From positions 29,791-93,790 of the forward strand of contig CAYYOV010000008.1 of the NCBI GenBank assembly GCA_964473365.1: 64,000 bases of DNA, given 5' to 3'. The notes beneath the pieces were generated by a model that searched no databases, had not been told where the DNA came from, and worked only from the letters and a program-made list of their open reading frames with translations. A program made the translations under genes and the position numbers. Position 1 is the first letter of the stretch. Every line of letters starts with the position of its first letter. Positions 15,842-23,864 of this stretch are shown here, piece after piece. The stretch is from 2-02-FULL-55-14 sp964473365 (GTDB lineage Bacteria; Bacteroidota; Ignavibacteria; UBA10030).

Positions 15842-17763
15842 CCGACCATCAGTATCCGCTCCTGTCGCAGATCGATTCGCCAGCAGATCTTCGCCGCCTG
15901 GGGGTTCAGGACCTCCGGAAGGTGGCGGCTGAATTGCGCGAGTTCCTGATCGATTCCGTTTCGAAGACCGGAGGACATTTTGGCGCCGGCCTCGGCACGG
16001 TCGAGCTCGCGGTGGCCCTGCACTACGCCTTCGAAACGCCGCAGGACAAGCTCATCTGGGACACTGGTCACCAGGCATATCCTCATAAGATCCTCACAGG
16101 ACGCCGTGACCGGATGCTCACCATCCGCCAGCTCAACGGCCTCAGCGGTTTCCTCAAGCGCTCGGAAAGTCCGTTCGACGTGTTCGGTGCCGGCCATGCC
16201 AACACGGCCATCTCGGCGGGCCTGGGCATCGCCGCCGCGCGCGATCTGGCCGGCGATGCGTACAAGGTCGTCTCTATCGTGGGGGACGGATCGTTGACGG
16301 GCGGCATGGCCTATGAAGCCATGAATAACGCTGGATTGTTGAAGAAGGACATGATCGTCGTCCTGAATGACAATCAGATGGTCTCGCTCTCTTCGGAGAA
16401 GCCCAACCTGTGGTCGATCCATACCTACTTCAACGAGATCCTCACGCACCCGACCTATAACAAGTTCAAGTCGGACGTATGGGAATTGACGGGAAAATTG
16501 GACGAGTTTGGAGACCGATTGCGAGCCGTTGCGCACAAGCTTGAGAGCGGCATCAAAGCCGTGATGACCCCCGGCATGCTGTTCGAGGCGCTCGGATTCC
16601 GGTACTTCGGGCCGTTCAACGGCCACAACGTGGTCAAGCTCGTCGAGATGTTCCGGCATGTAAAGGAACTCCATGGCCCCATTCTCGTGCACGTGGTCAC
16701 TGTGAAGGGGAAGGGGTATGCCCCGGCCGAGCAGGAGGTCACCGGGATGCACGGCGTGACACCGTTCGACAAGGTCACCGGGATCTCGCCCAAAAAAGAA
16801 GAACGTCCGGCGTATACGACGGTGTTCGGAAAAGCCCTCGTAGAGGTCTGTCGGCTCGAGCCAAAGGTGGTGGGCATTACGGCGGCCATGCCCGATGGGA
16901 CGGGACTGATCCACTTGCATCGCGAGATGCCCGAGCGGTTCTTCGACGTTGGTATCGCAGAACAGCACGCTGTCACGTTCGCCGCGGGTATGGCCACGGA
17001 GGGATATGTGCCGGTGGTCGCGATCTATTCCACGTTCCTCCAACGAGCCTTCGACCAGGTTGTGCATGATTGCGCGCTTCAGGACCTGCACGTTGTGTTC
17101 GTTCTCGACCGGGGCGGGCTCGTCGGGGCCGACGGTCCTACGCATCACGGCACGCTCGACCTGTCATACCTCCGGTGCATTCCCAACATGGTCGTGATGG
17201 CTCCGAAAGACGAGCAAGAGCTCCGGGACATGCTCTTCACCGCGGTCCGGTATGAAAAAGGCCCGATCGCGCTCCGATATCCGCGCGGCAATGCCGTCGG
17301 TGTGGAGGTCCGTCCTGGATTCCGCTCATTGCCGATCGGGAGGTCGGAGACGCTGCGGAAGGGGCGAGATATCGCGCTATTGGCCGTTGGTACTATGGCC
17401 AACCACGCACTCGAAGCGGCCGAGATTCTGGCAACACAAGGGATCGAGGCCGAGGTGGTGAACGCTCGTTTCGTCAAGCCGCTTGATACTGTGATGCTGC
17501 GCGACGTCACGGGACGCATCCCGGCCGTGATGACGATCGAGGACAATGTGGTCGTCGGGGGCTTCGGTGCGGCGGTGTGTGAGGCCCTGCAGGATATGGG
17601 ACGGACCGAAACGGCCGTGAGGGTCCATGGCCTGCCGGACGGATGGGTGGAGCATGGAACGCCGCAGGAACTGTACCGATTGGTTCATCTTGACGCAGCA
17701 GGCATCGCTGAAACGGCCGCGTCCTTCCTAAACTCACGACAACCTCACGACGTTTCTGCCTGA
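15838..17763 (+). CDS. dxs: 1-deoxy-D-xylulose-5-phosphate synthase
   Basis: The product is 641 residues, the normal length. The thiamine-diphosphate motif is VGDGSLTGGMAYEAMNNAG (GDG...N). Other family landmarks are DTGHQAYPHKILTGR, the transketolase-like central block (GLVGADGPTHHGTLDLSYLR) and IEDNVVVGGFG in the C-terminal domain. It condenses pyruvate and glyceraldehyde-3-phosphate in the first step of the MEP isoprenoid pathway. The ATG at 15838 overlaps the xseB stop; the 32-residue extension to 15742 overlaps xseB and is non-homologous. Confidence 0.95.
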   Translation: MTDHQYPLLSQIDSPADLRRLGVQDLRKVAAELREFLIDSVSKTGGHFGAGLGTVELAVALHYAFETPQDKLIWDTGHQAYPHKILTGRRDRMLTIRQLNGLSGFLKRSESPFDVFGAGHANTAISAGLGIAAARDLAGDAYKVVSIVGDGSLTGGMAYEAMNNAGLLKKDMIVVLNDNQMVSLSSEKPNLWSIHTYFNEILTHPTYNKFKSDVWELTGKLDEFGDRLRAVAHKLESGIKAVMTPGMLFEALGFRYFGPFNGHNVVKLVEMFRHVKELHGPILVHVVTVKGKGYAPAEQEVTGMHGVTPFDKVTGISPKKEERPAYTTVFGKALVEVCRLEPKVVGITAAMPDGTGLIHLHREMPERFFDVGIAEQHAVTFAAGMATEGYVPVVAIYSTFLQRAFDQVVHDCALQDLHVVFVLDRGGLVGADGPTHHGTLDLSYLRCIPNMVVMAPKDEQELRDMLFTAVRYEKGPIALRYPRGNAVGVEVRPGFRSLPIGRSETLRKGRDIALLAVGTMANHALEAAEILATQGIEAEVVNARFVKPLDTVMLRDVTGRIPAVMTIEDNVVVGGFGAAVCEALQDMGRTETAVRVHGLPDGWVEHGTPQELYRLVHLDAAGIAETAASFLNSRQPHDVSA

Positions 17764-17779
17764 TCGACCGAACGTACGT

Positions 17780-18787
17780 ATGGAACGCATACGACTTGGA
17801 ATCGTTGGGCTGGGTAATATCGCCCAGACCGCTCATCTCCCTTCATTGACGAAGATGCAGGACGCCGAGGTCGTGGCGGTTTGCGATCTCGATAAGGCCA
17901 GGGCGCAGTTCATCGCGGAAAAGTTCGGCGTCCCCCGTACGTATCGTACGCTTGAGGAAATGCTCGCCGCGGAACAGGAGATGTCTGCCGTCCACATCTG
18001 TACGCCGACGAAAACACACCACGAAATGGCCATCGCCGCGCTCGAGGCGGGCAAGGACGTCCTCGTGGAAAAACCGCTTGCGCGGACGATGAAGGAGGCC
18101 GAGGAGATCAATGAAACCGCGAAACGACAACGGCGCAAGCTGATGGTCGGCATGAACAACCGGTTCCGCCCGGACGCCATGATCCTCAAGACCTTCATCG
18201 AGGAAAAGGCGATCGGCAAGGTCTTCTACGCCAAGGCCGGGTGGTTCCGCAAGCTTCCGGCCGACGGAGCGTGGCTGACCCGTAAAGAACAATCGGGCGG
18301 TGGCGTGCTCCTCGACCTGGGAATGGTCATGTTCGACCTCGCGCTTTGGATGATGGGGTATCCGGAGGTCAAGGAAGTGACAGCGACCCATTATACGCAC
18401 CGGACGAAGGACGTAGAGGATTCGTCTGTCGTCTTCATGAAAATGAAGAACGGATCGACGCTGACGGTCGAGTCGAGCTGGTCGTTCGAGTCCAACGCGG
18501 ATTTCTTCTACTGCGATTGCTTTGGAACGGAAGGAAGCGGCTCGCTCAACCCATTCCGTATCTTGAAGCGGATGCATGGCAATTTGGTCAATGTTGCTCC
18601 GGCTTCGCAGGACAACCCACAGGCGCTCTATCGAAAGTCCTACGAGAACGAGTTGAAGCACTGGGTGAGCGCCCTCCGGGGATTGCACCCGGTCATCTCC
18701 ACCGGCGAAGAGGCCGTCCACCGCATGAAGGTGGTCGATGCCATCTACAAGTCCGCGCGGCTCGGCAAGGCCGTGGCACTTCGATGA
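17780..18787 (+). CDS. Gfo/Idh/MocA-family NAD(P)-dependent oxidoreductase
   Basis: The 335-residue product has an N-terminal Rossmann fold (GIVGLGNIAQTAHLPSL, about 6-22). The family's EKP catalytic motif sits in GKDVLVEKPLARTM (about 93-106). The C-terminal alpha/beta domain contains SGGGVLLDLGMVMFDLALW. Members oxidise or reduce sugars, inositols and related compounds; the substrate here is not indicated by context. It lies 16 bp after dxs and 13 bp before the SAM-hydrolase gene, so it probably belongs to the same transcript. Confidence 0.87.
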   Translation: MERIRLGIVGLGNIAQTAHLPSLTKMQDAEVVAVCDLDKARAQFIAEKFGVPRTYRTLEEMLAAEQEMSAVHICTPTKTHHEMAIAALEAGKDVLVEKPLARTMKEAEEINETAKRQRRKLMVGMNNRFRPDAMILKTFIEEKAIGKVFYAKAGWFRKLPADGAWLTRKEQSGGGVLLDLGMVMFDLALWMMGYPEVKEVTATHYTHRTKDVEDSSVVFMKMKNGSTLTVESSWSFESNADFFYCDCFGTEGSGSLNPFRILKRMHGNLVNVAPASQDNPQALYRKSYENELKHWVSALRGLHPVISTGEEAVHRMKVVDAIYKSARLGKAVALR

Positions 18788-18800
18788 CACGTATTCGCTG

Positions 18801-19613
18801 ATGCCCCGCCGTTCCTCCCGACGCCCACCCATCATTGCGCTCCTGACCGATTTCGGTCTCAGCGACCACTTCGTCGGCGTGATGAAAGGTGTCCTGCTCC
18901 AGCGGGTCCCTGGCGCCAGCCTCATCGATATCACACATGCCGTCGAACCCGGACGCATCCGGCAAGGAGCCTTCTCGCTCTGGGCTGCGACGCCGTATCT
19001 GCCAGAGGACTGTGTTGTCTTGGCGGTGGTCGATCCTGAGGTCGGAACCGACCGTCCGCTGATCATTCTGAAAACGAAGGGTCTGACGTTCGTCGCGCCG
19101 GAGAATGGCCTCCTCGACCTCGTCCGTGCAGATGTTCCCGGTGCCATTCCGTATCGGCCGCACGCGATCGCCCTCAAGCGGTTGATGCTGCCGGACATCT
19201 CGACGACGTTCCATGGCCGTGATGTCCTGGCTCCCTTGGCGGCGGCCCTCGCCGGAGGACGACGTCCCGATGAGCTCGGAAAGCGTATCCGTCTCCCGAA
19301 GCCCGATGCCTGGATGGCAACCCCGACAAACCCTTCTGTGGCGGCGGAGATCATGTCTATCGACCGATTCGGCAACGTGATCACGAACATTTCGATCCCA
19401 GCCAGGAAGGATATCCATCAGGTCGTGAGAATGGTCTCTATCGGCAAGATCATGGTGTCGCAGGCGATCAAAACGTACGCCGAGGCCCCGGACAATTCGC
19501 CCTGTTTGCTTCGGGGATCGTCCGGCCTGCTCGAAGTGGTCGTGCGGGGGCGGAGCGCCTCTTTGCTCCTTGGTGCACATGACCGGACCCCCGTACAGGC
19601 AGTGTGGGCATGA
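18801..19613 (+). CDS. SAM hydroxide adenosyltransferase (chlorinase/fluorinase-like, DUF62)
   Basis: This 270-residue member of the SAM chlorinase/fluorinase fold has the N-terminal LLTDFGLSDHFVGVMKGV block with the conserved Asp, then IDITHAVEPG, VVDPEVGTDRPLI, VAPENGLL and the C-terminal IDRFGNVITNI with the Arg-Phe-Gly-Asn motif. Most such proteins hydrolyse S-adenosylmethionine to adenosine and methionine; halogenase function is very unlikely. ATG 18801 is preferred over the in-frame 18738 start, which lies inside the preceding gene. The stop overlaps the ribD ATG. Confidence 0.85.
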   Translation: MPRRSSRRPPIIALLTDFGLSDHFVGVMKGVLLQRVPGASLIDITHAVEPGRIRQGAFSLWAATPYLPEDCVVLAVVDPEVGTDRPLIILKTKGLTFVAPENGLLDLVRADVPGAIPYRPHAIALKRLMLPDISTTFHGRDVLAPLAAALAGGRRPDELGKRIRLPKPDAWMATPTNPSVAAEIMSIDRFGNVITNISIPARKDIHQVVRMVSIGKIMVSQAIKTYAEAPDNSPCLLRGSSGLLEVVVRGRSASLLLGAHDRTPVQAVWA

Positions 19614-20710
19614 GTGACTTCGACGACCGACATGTGATGCGTCGTGCGTTGGCCCTTGCGGCCAAGGGGTACGGCGTTGTCCATCCCAACCCCCTCGTTG
19701 GGTGCGTCATCGTTAAGAACGGCTCGGTCGTGGCCGAAGGATGGCATCGCCGATTCGGCGGGGCCCATGCCGAGGTCGAAGCTCTCCGGAAGGCTGGGGA
19801 GAAGGCGCGTGGCTCGACCGTCTACGTGAATCTCGAGCCCTGTTCGCACCACGGTAAGACGCCACCCTGTGCGCGGGCGATCATCGATGCCGGCGTTCGC
19901 GAGGTCGTGGTAGCCGTCAAGGACCCGCATGCCCTCGTGTCGGGGAGGGGCATTGCCATGCTCCGGTCAGCTGGGATCTCCGTGCGGTTGGGCGCGGCCA
20001 GGAGCGAGGCAGAACTCCTGAACGAACGGTTCTTGACGTTTCACCGGACCGGCCGGCCCTTTGTCGGCCTCAAGTGGGCCCAGACCATTGACGGACGCGC
20101 CGTCGATCAACGAGGAAGGTCAAAATGGATCACGGGTCCGGAGGCCCGACGCGAGGTGCACAGACTCCGGGCAGGATATGATGCGGTGCTGGTCGGTGCG
20201 CACACGGTCGCGCTCGATGATCCACGTTTGACGGTCCGGGCTGTGAATGGCCGGGACCCGGTTCGAGTGGTCGTCGACCGGCGCTTTCAGGTGACCGGGC
20301 GGGAACAGATATTCGACGGTTCTGTGCGCACGATCCTCGTCACGCACCGGTCGCAGGTCACGGGTGGGAACCGCGTAGTACGAAGGCTCATCGAGCGGGG
20401 TGTTGAAGTACTTGGACTGGCCGGCGACGACACATTCGCCCCTTCGCAGATCCTTGCGGCATTGGCCGGCGAAGGGATCACCTCTTTGCTCGTGGAAGGG
20501 GGGCCTGCAACGATGGCTGCATTCGTGGCGGCCCTTGCCTTCGACAAGGTCCATGCGTTTGTCGGTCCGATGGTGTTCGGCGGAGGCCGAGCAGGGATCG
20601 AGCTCAGAAAGCCCTTCGGGCTGAGCAAGCCACTCCGGTTGCATCGTGTGACCGGGAAGGCATTCGACGATGGCACGGTACTCATCGTGGGCTATCGGGG
20701 GGAAGCATGA
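19610..20710 (+). CDS. ribD: Bifunctional riboflavin deaminase/reductase RibD
   Basis: The product is 366 residues. The N-terminal deaminase domain (about 1-145) has zinc ligands in GGAHAEVEAL and in LEPCSHHGKTPPC. The C-terminal reductase domain (about 150-366) contains LKWAQTIDGR and LLVEGGPATMAAFV. It performs the deamination and side-chain reduction steps of riboflavin synthesis. The start overlaps the previous stop (ATGA) and its stop overlaps the next ATG, so translation is coupled on both sides. Confidence 0.93.
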   Translation: MSDFDDRHVMRRALALAAKGYGVVHPNPLVGCVIVKNGSVVAEGWHRRFGGAHAEVEALRKAGEKARGSTVYVNLEPCSHHGKTPPCARAIIDAGVREVVVAVKDPHALVSGRGIAMLRSAGISVRLGAARSEAELLNERFLTFHRTGRPFVGLKWAQTIDGRAVDQRGRSKWITGPEARREVHRLRAGYDAVLVGAHTVALDDPRLTVRAVNGRDPVRVVVDRRFQVTGREQIFDGSVRTILVTHRSQVTGGNRVVRRLIERGVEVLGLAGDDTFAPSQILAALAGEGITSLLVEGGPATMAAFVAALAFDKVHAFVGPMVFGGGRAGIELRKPFGLSKPLRLHRVTGKAFDDGTVLIVGYRGEA

Positions 20711-21588
20711 AACGAATCGCCCTGGTCCTTAGTCTCATGGGAGAACTCATCTTGAACTCAGCCCGAGCACAAGTACCGGCAGAGGTCCGAGCGATCATCG
20801 AGTCCTCGGGTGCCACGTATGGAATAGCCTGCACGGAGTTGTCGAGCGGCAGGACGATCGTGTGGAACGAGCGGGAGATGTTCCACGCGGCCAGCACCAT
20901 GAAGACCCCGGTCATGATCGAGGTCTTTGGGCAGGCGTCGCGCGGGCTGTTCGGGCTGGACGACAGCATGCTCGTGCGGAACGAATTCAAGAGCATCGTC
21001 GACGGTTCAGCGTATGCGATGGACCTCAAGGACGATTCCGACGATTCGATGTACGGCCTGTTGGAGCGCCAGACGACGATCCGTCACTTGGTGGAGCAGA
21101 TGATCACGGTCAGCAGCAACCTTGCAACGAATATCCTGATTGACCGCGTCGGGGCCGAGAACACGACCGAAACGATGCGGAAGCTGGGTGCTCCCGACAT
21201 CCAGGTCCTGCGAGGAGTCGAGGATGGAAAAGCGTTCGAGAAAGGAATGAACAACCGGACGAACGCTCTGGACTTGATGACCATCTTCCGGGCATTGGCA
21301 GAGGGCAAGGCTGTGGGGAAGGCTGAGGATTCGGCGATGGTCGAGGTGCTGCTCCGGCAACGATTTCGGGACAAGATCCCGGCGCTCCTGCCACCCGATG
21401 TGCGGGTCGCTCATAAGACGGGGAATATCACCGGAGTCGAGCACGATTCGGGCATCCTGTTCCTTCCCGATGGGCGCACGATCGTCATGGTCGTACTCTC
21501 GAAAGACTGGAAGGACCAGAAGGCGGCGAGGGGAAGCATCGCGAAGATCGCCAGAGCCTTGTATGACGAACTGAGCCGGGGGTCGTGA
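20707..21588 (+). CDS. Class A beta-lactamase-like secreted serine hydrolase
   Basis: The 293-residue product has a signal peptide (about 1-22, ending ARAQ). The active-site motifs are in class A order: S63-T-M-K66 (SxxK), S136-S-N138 (SDN loop with Ser for Asp), E178xxxN182 (omega-loop general base) and H-K237-T-G239. An insertion of about 13 residues (near 104-117) precedes the SSN motif. It may be a true beta-lactamase or a related peptidase or esterase; activity cannot be inferred. It is sandwiched between ribD and ribE with overlapping codons, an odd operon setting for a periplasmic hydrolase. Confidence 0.85.
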   Translation: MKRIALVLSLMGELILNSARAQVPAEVRAIIESSGATYGIACTELSSGRTIVWNEREMFHAASTMKTPVMIEVFGQASRGLFGLDDSMLVRNEFKSIVDGSAYAMDLKDDSDDSMYGLLERQTTIRHLVEQMITVSSNLATNILIDRVGAENTTETMRKLGAPDIQVLRGVEDGKAFEKGMNNRTNALDLMTIFRALAEGKAVGKAEDSAMVEVLLRQRFRDKIPALLPPDVRVAHKTGNITGVEHDSGILFLPDGRTIVMVVLSKDWKDQKAARGSIAKIARALYDELSRGS

Positions 21589-21590
21589 CG

Positions 21591-22226
21591 ATGTTCACTG
21601 GACTCGTAGAAGAGACCGGCCGCGTACGTCGTCTCGACCGTCGTCGGGGTGGCGTGACCTTTGAATTCGAGGGTAGGATAACGCTCAAGAGACTGGCGAT
21701 CGACCACAGTATTGCGGTCAACGGAGTCTGTCTGACCGTCGTGAAGCGAACGCGGGGTGGATTCGTCGTACAAGCGGTTGAGGAGACACTTCGGAAGACG
21801 ACGTTGGGCGAGCTTCGGTTGGGTGATCTCGTGAACCTCGAACGGCCCTTGTTACCCAATACCAGGCTGGGGGGGCACTTCGTGCTGGGCCACGTCGACG
21901 GACTAGGTAAGGTCCTCTCCAAAGAGGTTCGCGGAACCAGCTGGCATTTCTGGGTCCGGGTTCCGAAATCCTTCAGGCAACACCTGATCCCCGTCGGTTC
22001 TATCGCAGTTGATGGCATCAGCCTTACCATGGCTGAGGTTCGCCATGATGCCTTCGCCGTGTCGATCATTCCGCATACGATGGAGGTGACGACGGTTGAC
22101 AGGTGGAAGCCGGGCGTGAAAGTGAACCTGGAATTCGACGTTTTGGGAAAGTTCGTGGAACGATTTCTAGAGGTGAGGGCCAGGCGTACTCCATCGAGGG
22201 GCCACAGGAAAGGCCGCCGTGGCTAG
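21591..22226 (+). CDS. ribE: Riboflavin synthase alpha chain
   Basis: The protein is 211 residues. Two tandem lumazine-binding domains are visible: MFTGLVEETG ... AVNGVCLTVV in repeat 1 and GGHFVLGHVDGLG ... AVDGISLTMAEV in repeat 2. The enzyme dismutates two 6,7-dimethyl-8-ribityllumazine molecules to riboflavin. ATG 21591 is used; an upstream GTG at 21585 overlaps the preceding stop. The C-terminus is Arg-rich and longer than usual. ribBA and ribH are not present nearby. Confidence 0.92.
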   Translation: MFTGLVEETGRVRRLDRRRGGVTFEFEGRITLKRLAIDHSIAVNGVCLTVVKRTRGGFVVQAVEETLRKTTLGELRLGDLVNLERPLLPNTRLGGHFVLGHVDGLGKVLSKEVRGTSWHFWVRVPKSFRQHLIPVGSIAVDGISLTMAEVRHDAFAVSIIPHTMEVTTVDRWKPGVKVNLEFDVLGKFVERFLEVRARRTPSRGHRKGRRG

Positions 22227-22274
22227 GAGCCTTTGGCTGTTTGCATTCTAGCGTTTTTTGCGTATCTTATATCC

Positions 22275-22294
22275 CCCGCATGTGCGGGATTTTT
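22275..22294 (+). terminator. Small hairpin and T-run upstream of secG
   Basis: CCCGC-ATGT-GCGGG followed by ATTTTTATT forms a minimal intrinsic terminator after ribE. A possible promoter (TTTGC near 22240 and TATCTTAT near 22263) precedes it, so the hairpin may instead lie in the secG leader. Confidence 0.45.
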
Positions 22295-22309
22295 ATTGCC
22301 CGAGGCGAT

Positions 22310-22636
22310 ATGTATACGTTCGCGATCATTGTTGAGGTCCTCGTAGCGGTCCTGCTGACCATCGTCGTGCTGATGCAATCCAGCAAAGGCGGCGGCCTGG
22401 CCGGCGCTTTCGGTTCCGGTAACGTCGGAGCAGTGTTCGGCGTGCGGCGGACCTCGGATTTTCTGGTGAAGGCGACTCAGGTGCTGGCGACGGTGTTCAT
22501 TGTGCTTGCCCTGGTCATCAACATGTGGCTGCTTCCGCGAGGCGGGGCTGCACGCGAAAGCGTGATCCAGCAGTCGGTCCCGGCCCCGGCATCGTTGCCG
22601 CCTTCTTCGACTCCGGCCGCAGCTCCGAATCAGTAA
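22310..22636 (+). CDS. secG: Preprotein translocase subunit SecG
   Basis: The product is 108 residues. Two membrane helices (about 3-22 and 55-75) flank the SecG signature VLMQSSKGGGLAGAFGSGN. The Ala/Pro/Ser-rich tail (from about residue 84) is unstructured. SecG assists SecYE in protein export. ATG 22310 is chosen; the upstream in-frame extension overlaps ribE and is non-homologous. The gene directly precedes tRNA-Lys. Confidence 0.93.
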   Translation: MYTFAIIVEVLVAVLLTIVVLMQSSKGGGLAGAFGSGNVGAVFGVRRTSDFLVKATQVLATVFIVLALVINMWLLPRGGAARESVIQQSVPAPASLPPSSTPAAAPNQ

Positions 22637-22791
22637 GAAGTGGTTAGCTGGATGAAGGTGTATGAAGTAAGAAGTAGGAAGTAGGGTGAAGAAGCGTATC
22701 GCGTCGTGCATCTTCCTGCTTGCGATTTCTTACTCATGCGTCCCCATTCTTCACCTCTCGACAAGCACGGGGTGGACGATGTGGTGATAAC

Positions 22792-22864
22792 GCACCCATG
22801 GCTCAATTGGTAGAGCAACTGACTCTTAATCAGTGGGTTCCAGGTTCGAGTCCTGGTGGGTGCA
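22792..22864 (+). tRNA. tRNA-Lys (CTT anticodon)
   Basis: A full cloverleaf is present. The acceptor GCACCCA pairs with TGGGTGC, the D-arm is GCTC/GAGC, the anticodon stem CTGA/TCAG carries loop CTCTTAA (anticodon CTT), the T-arm is CCAGG-TTCGAGT-CCTGG, and the discriminator is A. CCA is not encoded. A terminator follows at 22904. Two partial copies of its 3' end occur downstream. Confidence 0.96.
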
Positions 22865-22903
22865 CAAACAGTAGTCAGTAGGCAGATGTCAGTAGTCAGA
22901 CCG

Positions 22904-22936
22904 AAGCCCGGGCACATGCTCGGGCTTTTGTTTTTG
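22904..22936 (+). terminator. Terminator of tRNA-Lys
   Basis: AAGCCCG / CGGGCTT with a 10-nt loop, followed by TTGTTTTTG. It is preceded by an imperfect CAGTAGTCAGT-type repeat (22869-22901). Confidence 0.8.
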
Positions 22937-22955
22937 TTCGCTTTGCTGGTGAAGT

Positions 22956-23002
22956 CAGTCCTGCCTGCCCGCCGTAACGAAGTGAAGGCGGGGTGGGTGC
23001 AC
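22956..23002 (+). repeat. tRNA-Lys 3'-end remnant with 29-nt hairpin insert (copy A)
   Basis: CAGTCCT is followed by a 29-nt insert (22963-22991, hairpin CCCGCC...GGCGGG) and then GGTGGGTGCAC, the acceptor end of tRNA-Lys. The junctions coincide with those of copy B at 25903. A second AGTAGTCAGT motif and its own terminator (23042) follow, mimicking the arrangement behind the intact tRNA. Confidence 0.75.
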
Positions 23003-23012
23003 CCTAGAGTAG

Positions 23013-23378
23013 TCAGTTGACAGAATTAAGTCTGCAGACAGAAGCCCGGATATATTCCGGGCTTTCGTTTTTCATGAGGGCCAGGCCTCGATTGTTGACG
23101 TAGGACTTCAGTCGGGATGTAAACAGTGCCATCCTCAGACTGTCCAACATCATCGGCTCCGTAACGAAGATATGCCGGGGACCATATCCGAAAACGACCC
23201 AATAATGCCGCCCATTCCCGATGGTCATCAACACCGGCGAGCCACTGTCGATGGCAGTCTTCAGGTCTTGAATCCGTATCTCTGTCTTTTCAGAAGCTGA
23301 CAGTCGTCTCGCCCTGATCACACGTTTAAGGTCCTGTAGAGTTGTTTTCCAGAAGTCCGTTCCGAGCTGTTTGGCCAC
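23013..23378 (-). pseudogene. Truncated C39-like cysteine peptidase fragment
   Basis: The 121-residue frame starts at a GTG. Residues about 38-100 resemble the C-terminal half of C39/papain-like peptidases: IRIQDLKTAIDSGSPVLMTI, then RHYWVVFGYG with the catalytic-type His, then IFVTEPM where an Asp would be expected (here Glu). The N-terminal lobe with the catalytic Cys is absent, because an in-frame stop lies about 13 codons upstream of the GTG. The last 15 or so codons run through a terminator hairpin belonging to the tRNA-like repeat. Both ends therefore look eroded, which suggests a decayed cargo gene of the tRNA-Lys zone. A short intact hypothetical gene is the alternative. Confidence 0.45.
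23042..23072 (+). terminator. Terminator following repeat copy A
   Basis: AAGCCCGGA-TATAT-TCCGGGCTT is a perfect 9-bp stem followed by TCGTTTTTC. Its sequence is related to the tRNA-Lys terminator at 22904. Confidence 0.8.
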
Positions 23379-23864
23379 CGAATTCTCTTGTGTATGATGC
23401 AGCCGCCAGGTAGATTAGAATTCACGAGAGAGATACATGCATACCCTTTTGCGGTATCTGCTTTCCTGTGTGCTGATCGTCTTACCCTGATGCCAGGGTT
23501 GAGCGCAGCTGATCCCGACCTTCGAAATACATCTCTCTCATTTCCTCTCCCCATTTCCGAATCACGGGATGCCGACACTTCGGCTATGATCGCCAAGTTG
23601 CTGGAGTGGTGGTTCCCATCCACACCGACCTTCGTACAGTTCCAGCAACCGGATTCGTTCGAGCAGCAGACGAACGAAGCTACGCCTCCACCGGCAACAC
23701 TTGTGCCGGGACTTCTGCTCTTTACCGTCCGCTGATTCTCAGAGACGTAAAGCCATTTCTTGAAATCGCATGTACGGGCATGTGATGAGCAGTCTGATGT
23801 TCATCTGATGTATGACCGCAACGATTGTATCAGACTCATACCTTTTTACAGAAGGATGGTTGTT
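23379..23864. other. Gene-poor stretch, no supported gene
   Basis: Frames of about 100 codons overlap on both strands here, but none shows recognisable motifs, signal peptides or ribosome sites. The minus strand could contain degenerate upstream sequence of the C39-like fragment. The last part holds the leader of the downstream T9SS gene, with AGAAGGA at 23850-23856. Confidence 0.4.

Noticed and set aside
15427..17148. 573-codon minus-strand frame across xseB and dxs
   Set aside because: It covers three confidently identified genes on the opposite strand; composition follows from codon bias of dxs.
18801..19613. Fluorinase/chlorinase for halogenated metabolites
   Set aside because: Although the fold is shared, the general DUF62 branch hydrolyses SAM and there are no halometabolite genes nearby.
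22655..22735. CRISPR-like or tandem repeat array upstream of tRNA-Lys (GAAGTA-rich purine tract)
   Set aside because: Repeats are short, irregular and without spacers; this is low-complexity sequence, partly able to fold with a nearby pyrimidine tract.
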